The translations under genes and the position numbers were made by a program. A stretch of DNA of 64,000 bases from Erythrobacter sp. HL-111 (lineage in GTDB: Bacteria > Pseudomonadota > Alphaproteobacteria > Sphingomonadales > Sphingomonadaceae), in assembly GCF_900105095.1 (NCBI RefSeq), contig NZ_LT629743.1, positions 992,001-1,056,000 on the forward strand, read 5' to 3'. Below, one piece after another: positions 18,251 through 27,314 of the stretch (its first letter is position 1; each line of letters starts with the position of its first letter). The notes beneath the pieces were generated by a model. The model saw nothing but the letters and a program-made list of their open reading frames with translations. It was not told where the DNA came from and did not search any database.

Positions 18251-18837
18251 GGATCATCGCCGGGGAATGGCGCGGGCGGCGGATCGAGGCGCCGAAGGGC
18301 GAGGCGACCCGCCCCACCGCCGACCGCACGCGCGAGACCTTGTTCAACATGCTGACGAGCCGGCTCGGCAGTTTCGAGGGGTTGCGGGCCGCGGACCTCT
18401 TCGCCGGCAGCGGCGCGCTGGGGCTGGAGGCGCTTTCGCGCGGGGCGGCGCATTGCCTGTTCGTCGAGCAGGACCGCGCCGCGCTGAGTGCGATCCGGGC
18501 GAACATAAGGGCGCTCGATGCGGGCGCCCGCGCGAGCGTGGAGGCGGGATCGGTCATGGGCCTGCGGGCGGCGCGCGAACCGCTCGACCTCGTGCTCGCC
18601 GATCCGCCCTATGGCACCGGCGCGGGCAGCGTCGCGCTCGACCGGATGCTGCGCCTCGGCTGGATCGGCGAGGCGACGTGGATCGCGCTCGAGACCGGCA
18701 AGGCCGAGGAGGTCGCGGTCAAGGGCCTCGAGGTCGAAACCGAACGCCGCATCGGCAAGGGCAAGGGCAAGCTCACGCTGCTGCGTCCCGCTTCCCCGAA
18801 TGGAGCCCCCGCCGATCCGGGATCGGGTCCGGCCTAG
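18247..18837 (+). CDS. rsmD: 16S rRNA (guanine966-N2)-methyltransferase
   Basis: SAM-dependent methyltransferase that modifies G966 of 16S rRNA. It has 196 residues and starts with GTG (MRIIAGEWRGRRI). The family motifs RPTADRTRETLFNML, DLFAGSGALGLEALSRGA (SAM site) and LADPPYGTG (catalytic DPPY) are all present. GTG and the TGA stop of the preceding pseudouridine synthase overlap, so the two rRNA modification genes are coupled. Confidence 0.94.
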   Translation: MRIIAGEWRGRRIEAPKGEATRPTADRTRETLFNMLTSRLGSFEGLRAADLFAGSGALGLEALSRGAAHCLFVEQDRAALSAIRANIRALDAGARASVEAGSVMGLRAAREPLDLVLADPPYGTGAGSVALDRMLRLGWIGEATWIALETGKAEEVAVKGLEVETERRIGKGKGKLTLLRPASPNGAPADPGSGPA

Positions 18838-18838
18838 G

Positions 18839-19294
18839 TCAGCCGTCCGAGGGCGGGTTCGCCATCCGCTGCTCGAGCACCTTCCACGAGGCTTCCTGGC
18901 GGTCGGCGCCCATCCGGGTGATGGCGATCTTGTCCTCGTCGCGCAGGCGCCAGAAGATCTCCTGCCGTTCGGGGGTGAGGCTCCAGTAGTAGCTCTTCGT
19001 GTCTTCGGGCCAGGCGTCGTAGGCGCTCTGCCGCTCGGCGGGCCAGGCGTCCCGCTGGGCCTGCTCGTCCGGCGTCAGTTCCCGCATCGTGCCGGGATCC
19101 GTGCGATCGGTCGGCATGGTGTCGGGCCTCGTCGGCTCGGGCGGCATGGTGTCGGGCCTCGTCGGCTGCGGCGGCGTGGTATCGGGCCTTGTCGGCTGGG
19201 GCGGCATCGTGTCCTGCGCGCTCGCCGGGGCAAAGGCGACGACCGCCACCGTCGCCGCGGCGACACCGTAAAGCCAGATATGTGATTTCCGCAT
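18839..19294 (-). CDS. Exported Pro/Thr-repeat protein of unknown function
   Basis: Protein of 151 residues with a Sec signal peptide (GVAAATVAVVAFAPASA-Q). The mature N-terminus holds about four copies of a decapeptide of the form DTMPPQPTRP. The C-terminal 70 residues are charged and Trp-rich (RDAWPAERQSAYDAWPEDTKSYYW), resembling proteins found in sphingomonads that I cannot name. AAGGAG precedes the ATG at 19294. It converges on rsmD with 1 bp between the stops. No function is assigned. Confidence 0.75.
   Translation of the reverse strand: MRKSHIWLYGVAAATVAVVAFAPASAQDTMPPQPTRPDTTPPQPTRPDTMPPEPTRPDTMPTDRTDPGTMRELTPDEQAQRDAWPAERQSAYDAWPEDTKSYYWSLTPERQEIFWRLRDEDKIAITRMGADRQEASWKVLEQRMANPPSDG
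19111..19214. repeat. 30-nt in-frame tandem repeat
   Basis: Units at 19111, 19141 and 19171 keep an exact 30-nt period, with a partial fourth unit at 19201. The unit reads like gcggcatggtgtcgggcctc plus gtcggctcgg. Being a multiple of three it codes for the decapeptide repeat of the exported protein, so copy number can change without a frameshift. Confidence 0.85.
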
Positions 19295-19550
19295 GGGATT
19301 CTCCTTCGTTTCCAGACCCTCGCGTGCTCGAACGCGGACTTCCTTGCGGCCCGGTGGGCGCATCCCCTCGCCCCCGGGCAGCGCCACCATGGGCCAGCAG
19401 GTCCGGCCTGCGAACCCGCGCGCCCTGCCCTGCGTCCCGAAGCAGGCACGACCCGCCGGGAGGCGTGGGCGCACCGGGACGGACCGATGGCGCGCACGAA
19501 AAAGGGCGACCGAAGGCCGCCCTTTCATCGTGCCGATGTGCCTGTTCGCC

Positions 19551-19838
19551 TCAGCCGCGACGATCTTCCGGAAAGTCCCTCGCCGGGTAGTCGCCCCAAT
19601 CGAGGCCCGCGGCGCGCGGCTGGATGCAGGAATCCTGCGATTCGCTCATGCAGACTTCGTATTCCTCGCCCTCGACGCGGACCTTGATGGCCTTGCCTTC
19701 GTCGTTGCGCTCGACGATTTCGGGCGACTTCGCCTTCCAGTCCGCGTCCTGCGACTGCCCGTCATCCTGGGCAGCGGCGGGCATGGCGATCCCGGCGGAA
19801 AGGACGGCGGCGGCGGTGATTGCTAGAAAATTCCTCAT
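19551..19838 (-). CDS. Small exported protein of unknown function
   Basis: Protein of 95 residues with a signal peptide (FLAITAAAVLSAGIAMPAAA-Q). The short mature domain contains EGKAIKVRVEGEEYEVCMSESQ and a second Cys in DSCIQP, so a disulfide is possible. GGAGCTGATATC precedes the ATG. It lies 256 bp from the repeat-protein gene on the same strand, with no gene seen between them. Function unknown. Confidence 0.7.
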   Translation of the reverse strand: MRNFLAITAAAVLSAGIAMPAAAQDDGQSQDADWKAKSPEIVERNDEGKAIKVRVEGEEYEVCMSESQDSCIQPRAAGLDWGDYPARDFPEDRRG

Positions 19839-19985
19839 GATATCAGCTCCTCCATGTCGTTTGCTTGCACCTGATCAATGGGATGCCGGGGCGTGAGGTT
19901 CCGAATTTTCCGGGTTCCACCGTCCGTCGCCCCTGCCGAAGCAATGGTCGAAAACCGTCCCTCGCGGGTTGCGGGAACCGGCTGC

Positions 19986-20000
19986 GTTCCCTACCTGTTC
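19986..20000 (+). promoter_or_regulatory. LexA box of uvrD
   Basis: GTTCCCTACCTGTTC is an exact GTTC-N7-GTTC direct repeat, the alphaproteobacterial LexA operator. It lies 11 nt before the uvrD start codon. It matches the site before recA in this window at 14 of 15 positions. Confidence 0.8.
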
Positions 20001-20011
20001 GCGGGGATATC

Positions 20012-22318
20012 ATGACCGACCGCAGCCCCCTCCCCGCCTCCGCGCAAGGCGAAGTTCCGCCCTATGCCGCGCGGCTCAACCCGCCGCAGCGCGAGGCGGT
20101 GCTGACCACCGAGGGGCCGGTGCTGATGCTCGCCGGGGCCGGCACGGGCAAGACCGCCGCGCTCACCGCCCGGCTCGCCCACCTGGTGGCGACGCGGCGC
20201 GCCTATCCCTCGCAGATCCTCTGCGTCACCTTCACCAACAAGGCCGCGCGCGAAATGCGCGAGCGTGTCGGGGCGCTGCTCGGCCAGGGCGCGGAAGGGA
20301 TGCCGTGGCTCGGCACCTTCCATTCGGTCTGCGCCAAGATGCTGCGCCGCCATGCGGAACTGGCGGGGCTCGAGGCGAACTACACGATCATCGACACCGA
20401 CGATCAGCTGCGACTGCTGAAGCAGCTCATCGCCGACAGCGACCTCGACGAGAAACGCTGGCCCGCGCGCCAGCTCGCCGGCCTCATCGACCGCTGGAAG
20501 AACCGCGGGCTCAACCCCGAGGATCTTGATCCGGCCGAAAGCGAAGCCTATGCCAATGGTCGCGGACAGGCGCTCTACCGTGCCTACCAGGACCGGCTGA
20601 AGGCGCTCAACGCCTGCGATTTCGGCGACCTGATGCTGCACGTGCTCAACATCTTCCGGGCCCGCCACGACGTGCTGGCCGAATACCAGCAGCGCTTCCG
20701 CTACATCCTTGTCGACGAATACCAGGACACGAACGCGGTCCAGTATCTCTGGCTACGCCTGCTCGCGCAGGAACATAAGAACATCTGCGTGGTGGGCGAC
20801 GACGACCAGTCGATCTATTCCTGGCGCGGGGCGGAAGTGGCGAACATCCTGCGCTTCGAGAAGGATTTTCCCGGCGCCCACGTGATAAAGCTCGAACAGA
20901 ACTACCGTTCGACCCCGCACATCCTCGGCGCCGCCTCGGGCCTTATCCGCGCCAATTCGCAGCGCCACGACAAGACCTTGTGGACCGAGGCGAACGGGGG
21001 CGAGAAGGTCCGCGTCATCGGCGTGTGGGACGCGCCCGAGGAAGCGCGCCGCGTCGGGGAGGAGATCGAACGGCTCGAGGGCGAAGGCGCGCCGCTGGAC
21101 CAGGTCGCGATCCTCGTGCGCGCGCAGTACCAGACCCGCGAATTCGAGGACCGTTTCATCCAGATCGGGGTCAATTACCGGATCATCGGCGGTTTCCGCT
21201 TCTACGAACGCGCCGAGATCCGCGATGCGCTCGCCTACCTGCGCGTCATCGCCCAGCCGCAGGACGATCTCGCCTTCGAACGCATCTACAACCAGCCCAG
21301 GCGCGGGCTGGGCGCGAAGACGCTGGAGAAGATGCACCAGCACGCGCGGCGCGTGGGCCTGCCGCTGGCCGCCGCCTCGCTGCAACTGGCGGACAGCGAC
21401 GAATTGCCGAAACGCGCCGCGAACACGATCGGCGCGCTGCTGAGGCAATTCCTGAGCTGGCGCGCGGCGGCGGAGGAGATGACGCCGGCCGACCTGCTGC
21501 GCCTCGTGCTCGAGGAATCGGGCTACAACGCCATGCTCGCCGCCGACCGCTCGGCCGAAAGCGCGGGGCGCGCGGAAAACCTCACCGAACTCGCCCGCGC
21601 GATGGAGGAATACGAGACGCTGGGCGATTTCCTCGAGCACGTCAGCCTTGTCATGGACACCGACGGGCGCGAGGACGAGGAAACGGTGACGATCATGACG
21701 ATCCACGCGGCCAAGGGGCTCGAATTCGACCACGTGTTCTGCGTCGGCTGGGAGGAAGGCGTGTTCCCCTCGCAGCGCGCGCTCGACGAAGGGGGGCTCG
21801 CCAGCCTCGAAGAGGAGCGCCGCCTCGCCTATGTCGCGATCACCCGCGCGCGGCGGCGCTGCATGATCCTGCACGCCGCCAATCGCCGCATCTACGGCCA
21901 GTGGACGAGCTCCATCCCCTCGCGCTTCATCGAGGAACTGCCCGAAGAGCACATCGAGCAGGAAACGACGCTCACCGGCGGCGCCTCGCTGTGGCGGGCG
22001 AACTGGTCGGAGAACGAGGACCCCTTCGCCCACGTCGCCCGCGACCGCCCCGAACGCGCCCAGGCCCGCGGCCCCGGCTGGCAGCGCGCGATCGCGAGCG
22101 GATACGAGACGAAGCAGCAGCGCATCCGCGAGAGCGGTCGCTCCGCGGCGAGCTTTGCCGGGCAGGCGCGTTCCGACATCGCGATCGGCGCGATCGTCCG
22201 CCACGACAAGTTCGGTACGGGCTGCGTGATCGACCAGGAAGGCAACAAGCTGACGATCAATTTCGCGGACGCTGGCGAAAAGCGCGTCATCGACAGCTTC
22301 GTGACGGTGGTGGACTAG
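20012..22318 (+). CDS. uvrD: UvrD/PcrA-type DNA helicase
   Basis: Superfamily 1A 3'-5' helicase of 768 residues, which acts in nucleotide excision and mismatch repair and removes proteins from DNA. Motif I is AGAGTGKT (residues 41-48), motif II is DEYQDTN, and GDDDQSIYSWRGA, QNYRST, TIHAAKGLEFDHVF and VAITRARRR are the other helicase motifs. The C-terminus has a short SH3-like end (IVRHDKFGTGCVIDQEGNKLTI), as in PcrA/UvrD. The start MTDRSPLP at 20012 is chosen because an upstream extension would cross the LexA box. SOS control is inferred from that box. Confidence 0.93.
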   Translation: MTDRSPLPASAQGEVPPYAARLNPPQREAVLTTEGPVLMLAGAGTGKTAALTARLAHLVATRRAYPSQILCVTFTNKAAREMRERVGALLGQGAEGMPWLGTFHSVCAKMLRRHAELAGLEANYTIIDTDDQLRLLKQLIADSDLDEKRWPARQLAGLIDRWKNRGLNPEDLDPAESEAYANGRGQALYRAYQDRLKALNACDFGDLMLHVLNIFRARHDVLAEYQQRFRYILVDEYQDTNAVQYLWLRLLAQEHKNICVVGDDDQSIYSWRGAEVANILRFEKDFPGAHVIKLEQNYRSTPHILGAASGLIRANSQRHDKTLWTEANGGEKVRVIGVWDAPEEARRVGEEIERLEGEGAPLDQVAILVRAQYQTREFEDRFIQIGVNYRIIGGFRFYERAEIRDALAYLRVIAQPQDDLAFERIYNQPRRGLGAKTLEKMHQHARRVGLPLAAASLQLADSDELPKRAANTIGALLRQFLSWRAAAEEMTPADLLRLVLEESGYNAMLAADRSAESAGRAENLTELARAMEEYETLGDFLEHVSLVMDTDGREDEETVTIMTIHAAKGLEFDHVFCVGWEEGVFPSQRALDEGGLASLEEERRLAYVAITRARRRCMILHAANRRIYGQWTSSIPSRFIEELPEEHIEQETTLTGGASLWRANWSENEDPFAHVARDRPERAQARGPGWQRAIASGYETKQQRIRESGRSAASFAGQARSDIAIGAIVRHDKFGTGCVIDQEGNKLTINFADAGEKRVIDSFVTVVD

Positions 22319-22346
22319 GCCGGAGCGGCCCGATCCCCGGCCGGGG

Positions 22347-23423
22347 TCAGCCGTCGCCGGGCGCGAAGCTGCCGCGCGTGCGATTGGCGATCGCCACCAG
22401 CGAGAGCATCACCGGCACCTCCACCAGCACGCCGACCACGGTGGCAAGCGCGGCCCCGCTGCCCAGCCCGAACAGGCCGATGGCGACCGCCACCGCCAAC
22501 TCGAAGAAATTCGACGTTCCGATAAGCGCGCACGGGGCCGCGATGGCGTGCGGCACGTTCCACGCCTTGGCCCAGCCATAGGCGATGAAGAAGATCCCGT
22601 AGCTCTGCACGATGATCGGCACCGCGATCAGCACCACCAGCAGCGGGCGCGCGACGATGGTTTCGGCCTGGAAACCGAACAACAGCAGCACGGTCGCCAG
22701 CAGGCCGATCACCGAGAGCGGCTTCATTCGCCCGGTGAAATCCGCCACGGCGCGCTCGTCCCCCGCGTGCGAGGCGAGCAGGCGGCGACGCACGAAGGCC
22801 CCGGCGGCAAGCGGCACGACCACGTAGAGCGCGACCGAAAGCAGCAGCGTCTCCCACGGCACGGCGATGTCGGTCACGCCCAGCAGCAGCGCGACGATCG
22901 GCGCGAAGGCGACGATCATGATGAGATCGTTCGCCGCCACCTGCACCAGCGTGTAGGCGGGGTCGCCCCTGGTCAGCTGCGACCAGACGAACACCATCGC
23001 GGTGCAGGGTGCAGCGCCCAGCAGGATCAGGCCGGCGATGTATTGCTGCGCGTCGGCGGGCGCGATCAGGTCGGCGAAGACCACCTCGAAGAACAGCACG
23101 CCCAGCGCCGCCATCGTGAACGGCTTGACCAGCCAGTTGACCGCGAGAGTGATGATCAGCCCCTTGGGCTTGTCGCCCGCCCTGCGAACCGCGCCGAAAT
23201 CGACCGCGACCATCATCGGGAAGATCATCGCCCAGATCAGCACCGCGACCACGAGGTTGACCGAGGCATATTCGAGGGCGGCCAGCGCCGCGAAGAGTTC
23301 CGGGGCGGCATTGCCCAGGCCGACTCCCCCCAGGATCGCGGCGGCGACCCAGACGCTCAGCCACTTTTCGAACAGGCCCAGCCCCGCGGCTGCAGGCTCG
23401 ATGTCGGCGGTTGCGGTGGTCAT
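22347..23423 (-). CDS. acr3: Arsenite efflux permease, ACR3 family
   Basis: Inner-membrane carrier that expels As(III). It has 358 residues and about ten helices. The ACR3 signature includes [20 protein letters not shown], with the Cys required for transport in the family, and the opening [19 protein letters not shown] and [13 protein letters not shown] segments. It is the last gene of arsR-arsI-arsC-acr3 and overlaps arsC as ATGA. Confidence 0.92.
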   Translation of the reverse strand: MTTATADIEPAAAGLGLFEKWLSVWVAAAILGGVGLGNAAPELFAALAALEYASVNLVVAVLIWAMIFPMMVAVDFGAVRRAGDKPKGLIITLAVNWLVKPFTMAALGVLFFEVVFADLIAPADAQQYIAGLILLGAAPCTAMVFVWSQLTRGDPAYTLVQVAANDLIMIVAFAPIVALLLGVTDIAVPWETLLLSVALYVVVPLAAGAFVRRRLLASHAGDERAVADFTGRMKPLSVIGLLATVLLLFGFQAETIVARPLLVVLIAVPIIVQSYGIFFIAYGWAKAWNVPHAIAAPCALIGTSNFFELAVAVAIGLFGLGSGAALATVVGVLVEVPVMLSLVAIANRTRGSFAPGDG

Positions 23424-23917
23424 GCCTCTTCGGCCTCCCCTTTGACAGGCGCGCCGATCCGCTGCAATTCGACGCGCAGGGCCTCGTGCGACAAACTGTC
23501 GAGCGGCAGCGCGACAAATCCGTCGATGCGGCGTTTCAACCGCTCGAAGGCCTGTTCGAACGCGGCTTTCTTGTCACTGTCGCTGCCGTCGACCGCGGCG
23601 GGGTCGGGAATGCCCCAATGCGCCGAGATCGGGCGACCGGGCCAGACCGGGCAGCTTTCGGCGGCCGCGCTGTCGCAGACGGTGATGATCAGATCAAACG
23701 CAGGGCCGTCGGCAAAAGTGTTCCAGCTCTTGGAGCTGAACCCCTCCGCCGGATAACCGTGCGCGGCGAGGGTCTTGAGCGCCCACGGATTGACCTTTCC
23801 GGTTGGCTGGCTTCCGGCACTGTAAGCGGCGAAGCGCCCTGCGCCGTCATGGTTCAGAATCGCTTCGGCGAGGATCGAGCGGGCCGAATTGCCCGTGCAC
23901 AGGAACAGGACGTTCAT
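23420..23917 (-). CDS. arsC: Arsenate reductase, low-molecular-weight-phosphatase type
   Basis: Reduces As(V) to As(III) for export by Acr3. It has 165 residues. The P-loop is CTGNSARS (Cys7-x5-Arg13), and Cys81 and Cys89 in [13 protein letters not shown] form the relay expected of the thioredoxin-coupled type. The FWGIPDP-like segment AHWGIPDPA is also typical. Start [10 protein letters not shown] at 23917; the arsI stop lies 10 bp upstream. Confidence 0.92.
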   Translation of the reverse strand: MNVLFLCTGNSARSILAEAILNHDGAGRFAAYSAGSQPTGKVNPWALKTLAAHGYPAEGFSSKSWNTFADGPAFDLIITVCDSAAAESCPVWPGRPISAHWGIPDPAAVDGSDSDKKAAFEQAFERLKRRIDGFVALPLDSLSHEALRVELQRIGAPVKGEAEEA

Positions 23918-23927
23918 CGTCTCAGCC

Positions 23928-24404
23928 TCAGCAGCAGGTGGCGGCGCGAGCGGTGGCCGGCGCTTGAGGCACGCAGCAAGCGCCAGTCGCCGCATCGGCG
24001 TTGGCAAGCTGTTCGAGATCGGGGCTCCCGCCATATGTGGTGCTGCCCCCATTGGTGAGGAAGGCTTCCCAAACCACGCCGTCAGGGTCGGCGATCCAGC
24101 TCTTCTTCGACTTGGCGTAGCAGCAGGTGGTGGCGCCTTCCTCCAGCACGGGTCGGTCGGCGGCTTCGAGCCGGGCATAGACCTCGCTCAGTTCGCCTTC
24201 CTCCTCGACCTGCAAGCCGACATGCTCGATGCCCTTGGCGGCACCCTCGCGCATCGAGATCGCGAAGTTGATGCGCGGATCCTCCAGCATCCACTTGGCG
24301 TAGTCGGGCTTCACCACGCTGGGCTCGGCACCGAACAGGTGCGTGTAGAAAGCGATCGAGACATCGAGATCGGTCACGCCGACATGCATGTGGAAGCGTT
24401 TCAT
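23928..24404 (-). CDS. arsI: ArsI-type C-As lyase (VOC dioxygenase)
   Basis: Two-domain vicinal-oxygen-chelate enzyme that in characterised ArsI proteins breaks the carbon-arsenic bond of trivalent methyl or aromatic arsenicals. It has 158 residues. The predicted Fe(II) ligands are His5, His61 and Glu113, and the substrate cysteines are Cys94-Cys95 in TTCCYAKSKKSW. These spacings agree with the known ArsI/CadI family. Extra Cys pairs lie in the C-terminal tail (143-144 and 157-158). The start is set at 24404 because it overlaps the arsR stop (TGATG). Plain CadI-like metal resistance is the alternative. Confidence 0.85.
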   Translation of the reverse strand: MKRFHMHVGVTDLDVSIAFYTHLFGAEPSVVKPDYAKWMLEDPRINFAISMREGAAKGIEHVGLQVEEEGELSEVYARLEAADRPVLEEGATTCCYAKSKKSWIADPDGVVWEAFLTNGGSTTYGGSPDLEQLANADAATGACCVPQAPATARAATCC

Positions 24405-24742
24405 CAGGCACTCTTTCGGTTGGAGGAAGGTTCGCAAGGCGCAGCATCGTCGCAGGTGGCGCCGCCGCAGCAGTTCTCGGTCAGATAGCCCATCAGCGCG
24501 TTCATCGCGCCATAGTCCGCCGAATAGATGATCGAACGGCTTTCACGCCGCTGGGTCACCAGCCCCGCATTGGCGAGCTGGGCGAGGTGGAAGCTCATCG
24601 AGGACGGCGGCACGCCGACACGCTCGGCGAGGATGCCGGCCGGGATGCCTTCGGCACCGGCTTGCACGAGCAGGCGATAGGCAGCCAGGCGGTGTTCCTG
24701 CGCGAGCGCGGAGAGAGAACGTATGACCTGATCCGGCAGCAC
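24404..24742 (-). CDS. arsR: ArsR family arsenic-responsive repressor
   Basis: Winged-helix repressor of 112 residues that releases its operator when As(III) binds. The recognition helix is in GVPPSSMSFHLAQLANAGLV. The As(III) site is probably the C-terminal Cys91, Cys92 and Cys97 (TENCCGGATC), the spacing of the Acidithiobacillus-type ArsR. It starts with GTG, with GGAG 7 nt upstream. It heads the ars operon and probably controls itself and the three downstream genes. Confidence 0.92.
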   Translation of the reverse strand: MLPDQVIRSLSALAQEHRLAAYRLLVQAGAEGIPAGILAERVGVPPSSMSFHLAQLANAGLVTQRRESRSIIYSADYGAMNALMGYLTENCCGGATCDDAAPCEPSSNRKSA

Positions 24743-24758
24743 CTTAAAGCTCCGATGA

Positions 24759-24782
24759 TTCGATAAATGTGGAAATATTGAA
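24759..24782 (-). promoter_or_regulatory. Candidate ArsR operator
   Basis: TTCGATA (24759-24765) and TATTGAA (24776-24782) form a 6-of-7 inverted repeat around a 10-nt spacer, 17 bp upstream of arsR. It overlaps the predicted -10 of the ars promoter, the position expected for a repressor site. Confidence 0.5.
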
Positions 24783-24800
24783 GAAGGCGAAGCTCGTCAA
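24772..24800 (-). promoter_or_regulatory. Candidate ars operon promoter
   Basis: On the minus strand TTGACG (plus positions 24795-24800) is followed after exactly 17 nt by TATTTC (24772-24777). The -35 is strong and the -10 is weak. The rest of the 260-bp gap up to the helicase stop shows no gene. Confidence 0.4.
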
Positions 24801-25002
24801 CGAGGATCGTCCCCGATTCCGTCGGCGCCCTTCGGTCTTATCGACCCGCAAGGCCCCGACGGATCCGGCGATCCCGGTCCAGGCCCTTGATATCGGATGC
24901 AAAACGGCGTGCAGGGTCGCGATCGCAATCCTGCGGAGAATTTCCGGTAAAACCCGCCAGGGATGATTTTCACCGACTCGCGCGGCAAGGGGCGCAGGCG
25001 GA

Positions 25003-26421
25003 TCAGCCCACGCCGATGTCGAGGAAGCCGGGACGCGGCCCGTTCCATTCGCCCGCCGGCACCGGCCCATCGTCCTCGTCGCGGCGGCTCGAGCGGGAGG
25101 CGCGTTCGGGCTTGCCCTCGGCGCGGTCCTTGCGCGGGGCGCGTTCCCGCTTCGGCTTGTCGGGAGCGTCCTCGCGCTCCTCGTCGCGGCGGCGCGACTG
25201 TCGCTTGGGCCTGTCCGAGGCCTTATGCCCGGTCTCGTCCCCGACCCTATCCCCGGTCTCGTTCCTGCCGTCGTCCGAGCCAGGCTCGGCCAGCGGCACG
25301 CGCACGTCTTCCTTGCCGAACACCTTGATCGGACTGCCGGTCAGCTTTTCCACGTTGGCGATCGCTTCGGCATCGTCCTCGGAGACGAAGGTGAAGGCCC
25401 GACCCTTGGCCCCGGCGCGGCCGGTGCGGCCGATGCGGTGGACGTAATCGTCCGGGTGCCAGGGCGTGTCGAAGTTGAAGACGTGGGAGACGCCCTTGAT
25501 GTCGAGCCCGCGCGCGGCGACGTCGGAGGCGACGAGGATGTTGACCTCGCCCTTCTTGAAGCGGTCGAGTTCCTTGATCCGGCTCGACTGGTCCATGTCG
25601 CCGTGAATCTCGCTCGACCGGAAACCGTCGCGCTGCAGGTGCTTGTTGAGTTCGCGCACGGTCGTCTTGCGGTTGGCGAAGATGATCGCGGTCTCGACCT
25701 CGTCGTTTTCGAGCAGCCACTGCAGCGTGTCGCGCTTCTGCCGGGATTTCACCGGGATCTTGAAGGCGGTGATGTTCTCGTTGGTGGAGGCCGCGCGGCT
25801 GACCTCGATCCGCTTGGGGTTGTTCAGGAACTTCGCGGCCAGCTTCTCGATCGGCGGGGGCATGGTCGCCGAGAACAGCATGGTCTGGCGCGTTTCGGGA
25901 AGCTTCGAACAGATGAACTCGATATCCGGGATGAAGCCCATGTCGAGCATCCGGTCGGCTTCGTCGATGACGAGCAGCTCGCATCCGTTGAGGAGGATCT
26001 TGCCGCGCTCGAACAGGTCCATCAGCCGGCCCGGCGTCGCGATCAGCACGTCGACGCCTTCGTCGAGGGTCCTGAGCTGGTCGCCCATCTGCACGCCGCC
26101 GATCAGCAGCGCCATCTTGAGATCGTGGTTCGCCCCGTATTTCTCGAAATTCTCGGCCACCTGCGCGGCGAGCTCGCGGGTCGGTTCGAGGATCAGCGAG
26201 CGCGGCATCAGCGCGCGCCTCCGCCCGGAAGCCATGACATCGATCATGGGGAGCACGAAGCTCGCGGTCTTGCCCGTGCCGGTCTGCGCGATGCCGATGA
26301 GATCGCGCATCATCAGCACGGCCGGGATGGCCTGGGCCTGAATCGGGGTCGGCTCGGAATAGCCGGCGTCCTCGACGGCCTTGAGCAATTCGGGGGAGAG
26401 GCCGAGATCGGCGAAAGTCAT
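25003..26421 (-). CDS. rhlE: DEAD-box RNA helicase, RhlE type
   Basis: ATP-dependent RNA helicase of 472 residues. In order: Q motif with FADLGLSPELLKAVEDAGY and PTPIQ, Walker A AQTGTGKT, PTRELAAQ, VIDEADRMLDMGF (DEAD), SAT, and HRIGRTGRAG. The last 85 residues are a charged low-complexity tail rich in Arg, Glu, Asp and Lys, typical of the RhlE group, which acts in ribosome assembly and RNA turnover. It stands upstream of the ars operon on the same strand, with 260 bp between them, so is not clearly part of it. Confidence 0.92.
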   Translation of the reverse strand: MTFADLGLSPELLKAVEDAGYSEPTPIQAQAIPAVLMMRDLIGIAQTGTGKTASFVLPMIDVMASGRRRALMPRSLILEPTRELAAQVAENFEKYGANHDLKMALLIGGVQMGDQLRTLDEGVDVLIATPGRLMDLFERGKILLNGCELLVIDEADRMLDMGFIPDIEFICSKLPETRQTMLFSATMPPPIEKLAAKFLNNPKRIEVSRAASTNENITAFKIPVKSRQKRDTLQWLLENDEVETAIIFANRKTTVRELNKHLQRDGFRSSEIHGDMDQSSRIKELDRFKKGEVNILVASDVAARGLDIKGVSHVFNFDTPWHPDDYVHRIGRTGRAGAKGRAFTFVSEDDAEAIANVEKLTGSPIKVFGKEDVRVPLAEPGSDDGRNETGDRVGDETGHKASDRPKRQSRRRDEEREDAPDKPKRERAPRKDRAEGKPERASRSSRRDEDDGPVPAGEWNGPRPGFLDIGVG

Positions 26422-26568
26422 GCGTGGGGTAATGTCCGGATGGCGGGCAGGACCGTCCTGCCCGATCGCTGTGCCCGGCCTGCGCGAAGGCCCGCCGGGA
26501 CCGCGCGCGCTCTCGCGCAGAAAACGGCGAAAGTCAAGGAAACGCGCAGGCGAAGCGCGCGAAAGCCG

Positions 26569-27174
26569 CTATTCCTTCACCGCGACGAGCTGGCGCATCC
26601 GTTCGACCTCGCATCTCAGCCCCGTCCGGCTCTTGATCCTGTCGCGCTCGACGCAGAGCTGGCCGTCCTCGTTTCGCTCGACATAGAAGCCCGAATAGAA
26701 GTCGCGCGCGCGGCAGGTCTTCTCGAGGTTGACGCTGACGATCCGTTCGTCGGTGAGGAACAGCAGCAGGCGGTTGCCCGATCCGGTCTGGACACCGGCA
26801 ATCCGTTCGACCGGCAGGCATTTCGCCATCTCGCGCTCCTCGAAACGGGTCTTCACCCCGCGTTGCGGGAGCGCGGCGAGGAGTTCCTGCCGGGCGGCGG
26901 GGGGCTGCGGGGCGATCCGGATGACGACGCGCTGCTCGATCCGGACCTGGCGGACGCGCTGGCCCTGGTGAAAGGCGGTGAGCGGCGCGGCCCCGGGCAG
27001 CGGCCGCGGCGGCAGCGCGCGCGGCGAGCGCTCCTCGCCCTCCGCATGGTCGGTTCCCGCCGCGCTCAAGCCGACCGGGCCGGATGCCGCCTCCCCGGCG
27101 GGCGCGACGAGGCCCTGCCCCAGGGCCGGGAGCAGGAGCGCAAGCGGCGCGGCATAGGCCAAGAGGCTCGGCAT
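26569..27174 (-). CDS. Putative exported protein, unknown function
   Basis: Protein of 201 residues with a hydrophobic N-terminus (LLAYAAPLALLLPALGQGLVA) that is a probable signal peptide. A Pro-rich stretch follows, then a basic segment RVVIRIAPQP, and a C-terminal domain with CLPVERIAGVQTGSGNRLLLFLTD and paired Cys residues (CRARDF, LCVERDR, RCEVERM). The four cysteines suggest two disulfides in the periplasm. It is not recognised as a known family. Confidence 0.7.
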   Translation of the reverse strand: MPSLLAYAAPLALLLPALGQGLVAPAGEAASGPVGLSAAGTDHAEGEERSPRALPPRPLPGAAPLTAFHQGQRVRQVRIEQRVVIRIAPQPPAARQELLAALPQRGVKTRFEEREMAKCLPVERIAGVQTGSGNRLLLFLTDERIVSVNLEKTCRARDFYSGFYVERNEDGQLCVERDRIKSRTGLRCEVERMRQLVAVKE

Positions 27175-27314
27175 TGCGGCGGGGAAATCCTCCGTGTCGC
27201 AGGGCGCTCCGGCCCGAGGATGGCGAGGGGTGCGACCCTAGGCCGCGCGATTGAACACCGGCTTAACTGCCCCCGTCCGCAGGGCAAGGCACTGGTCACT
27301 TGGCCTGCGCCTGT

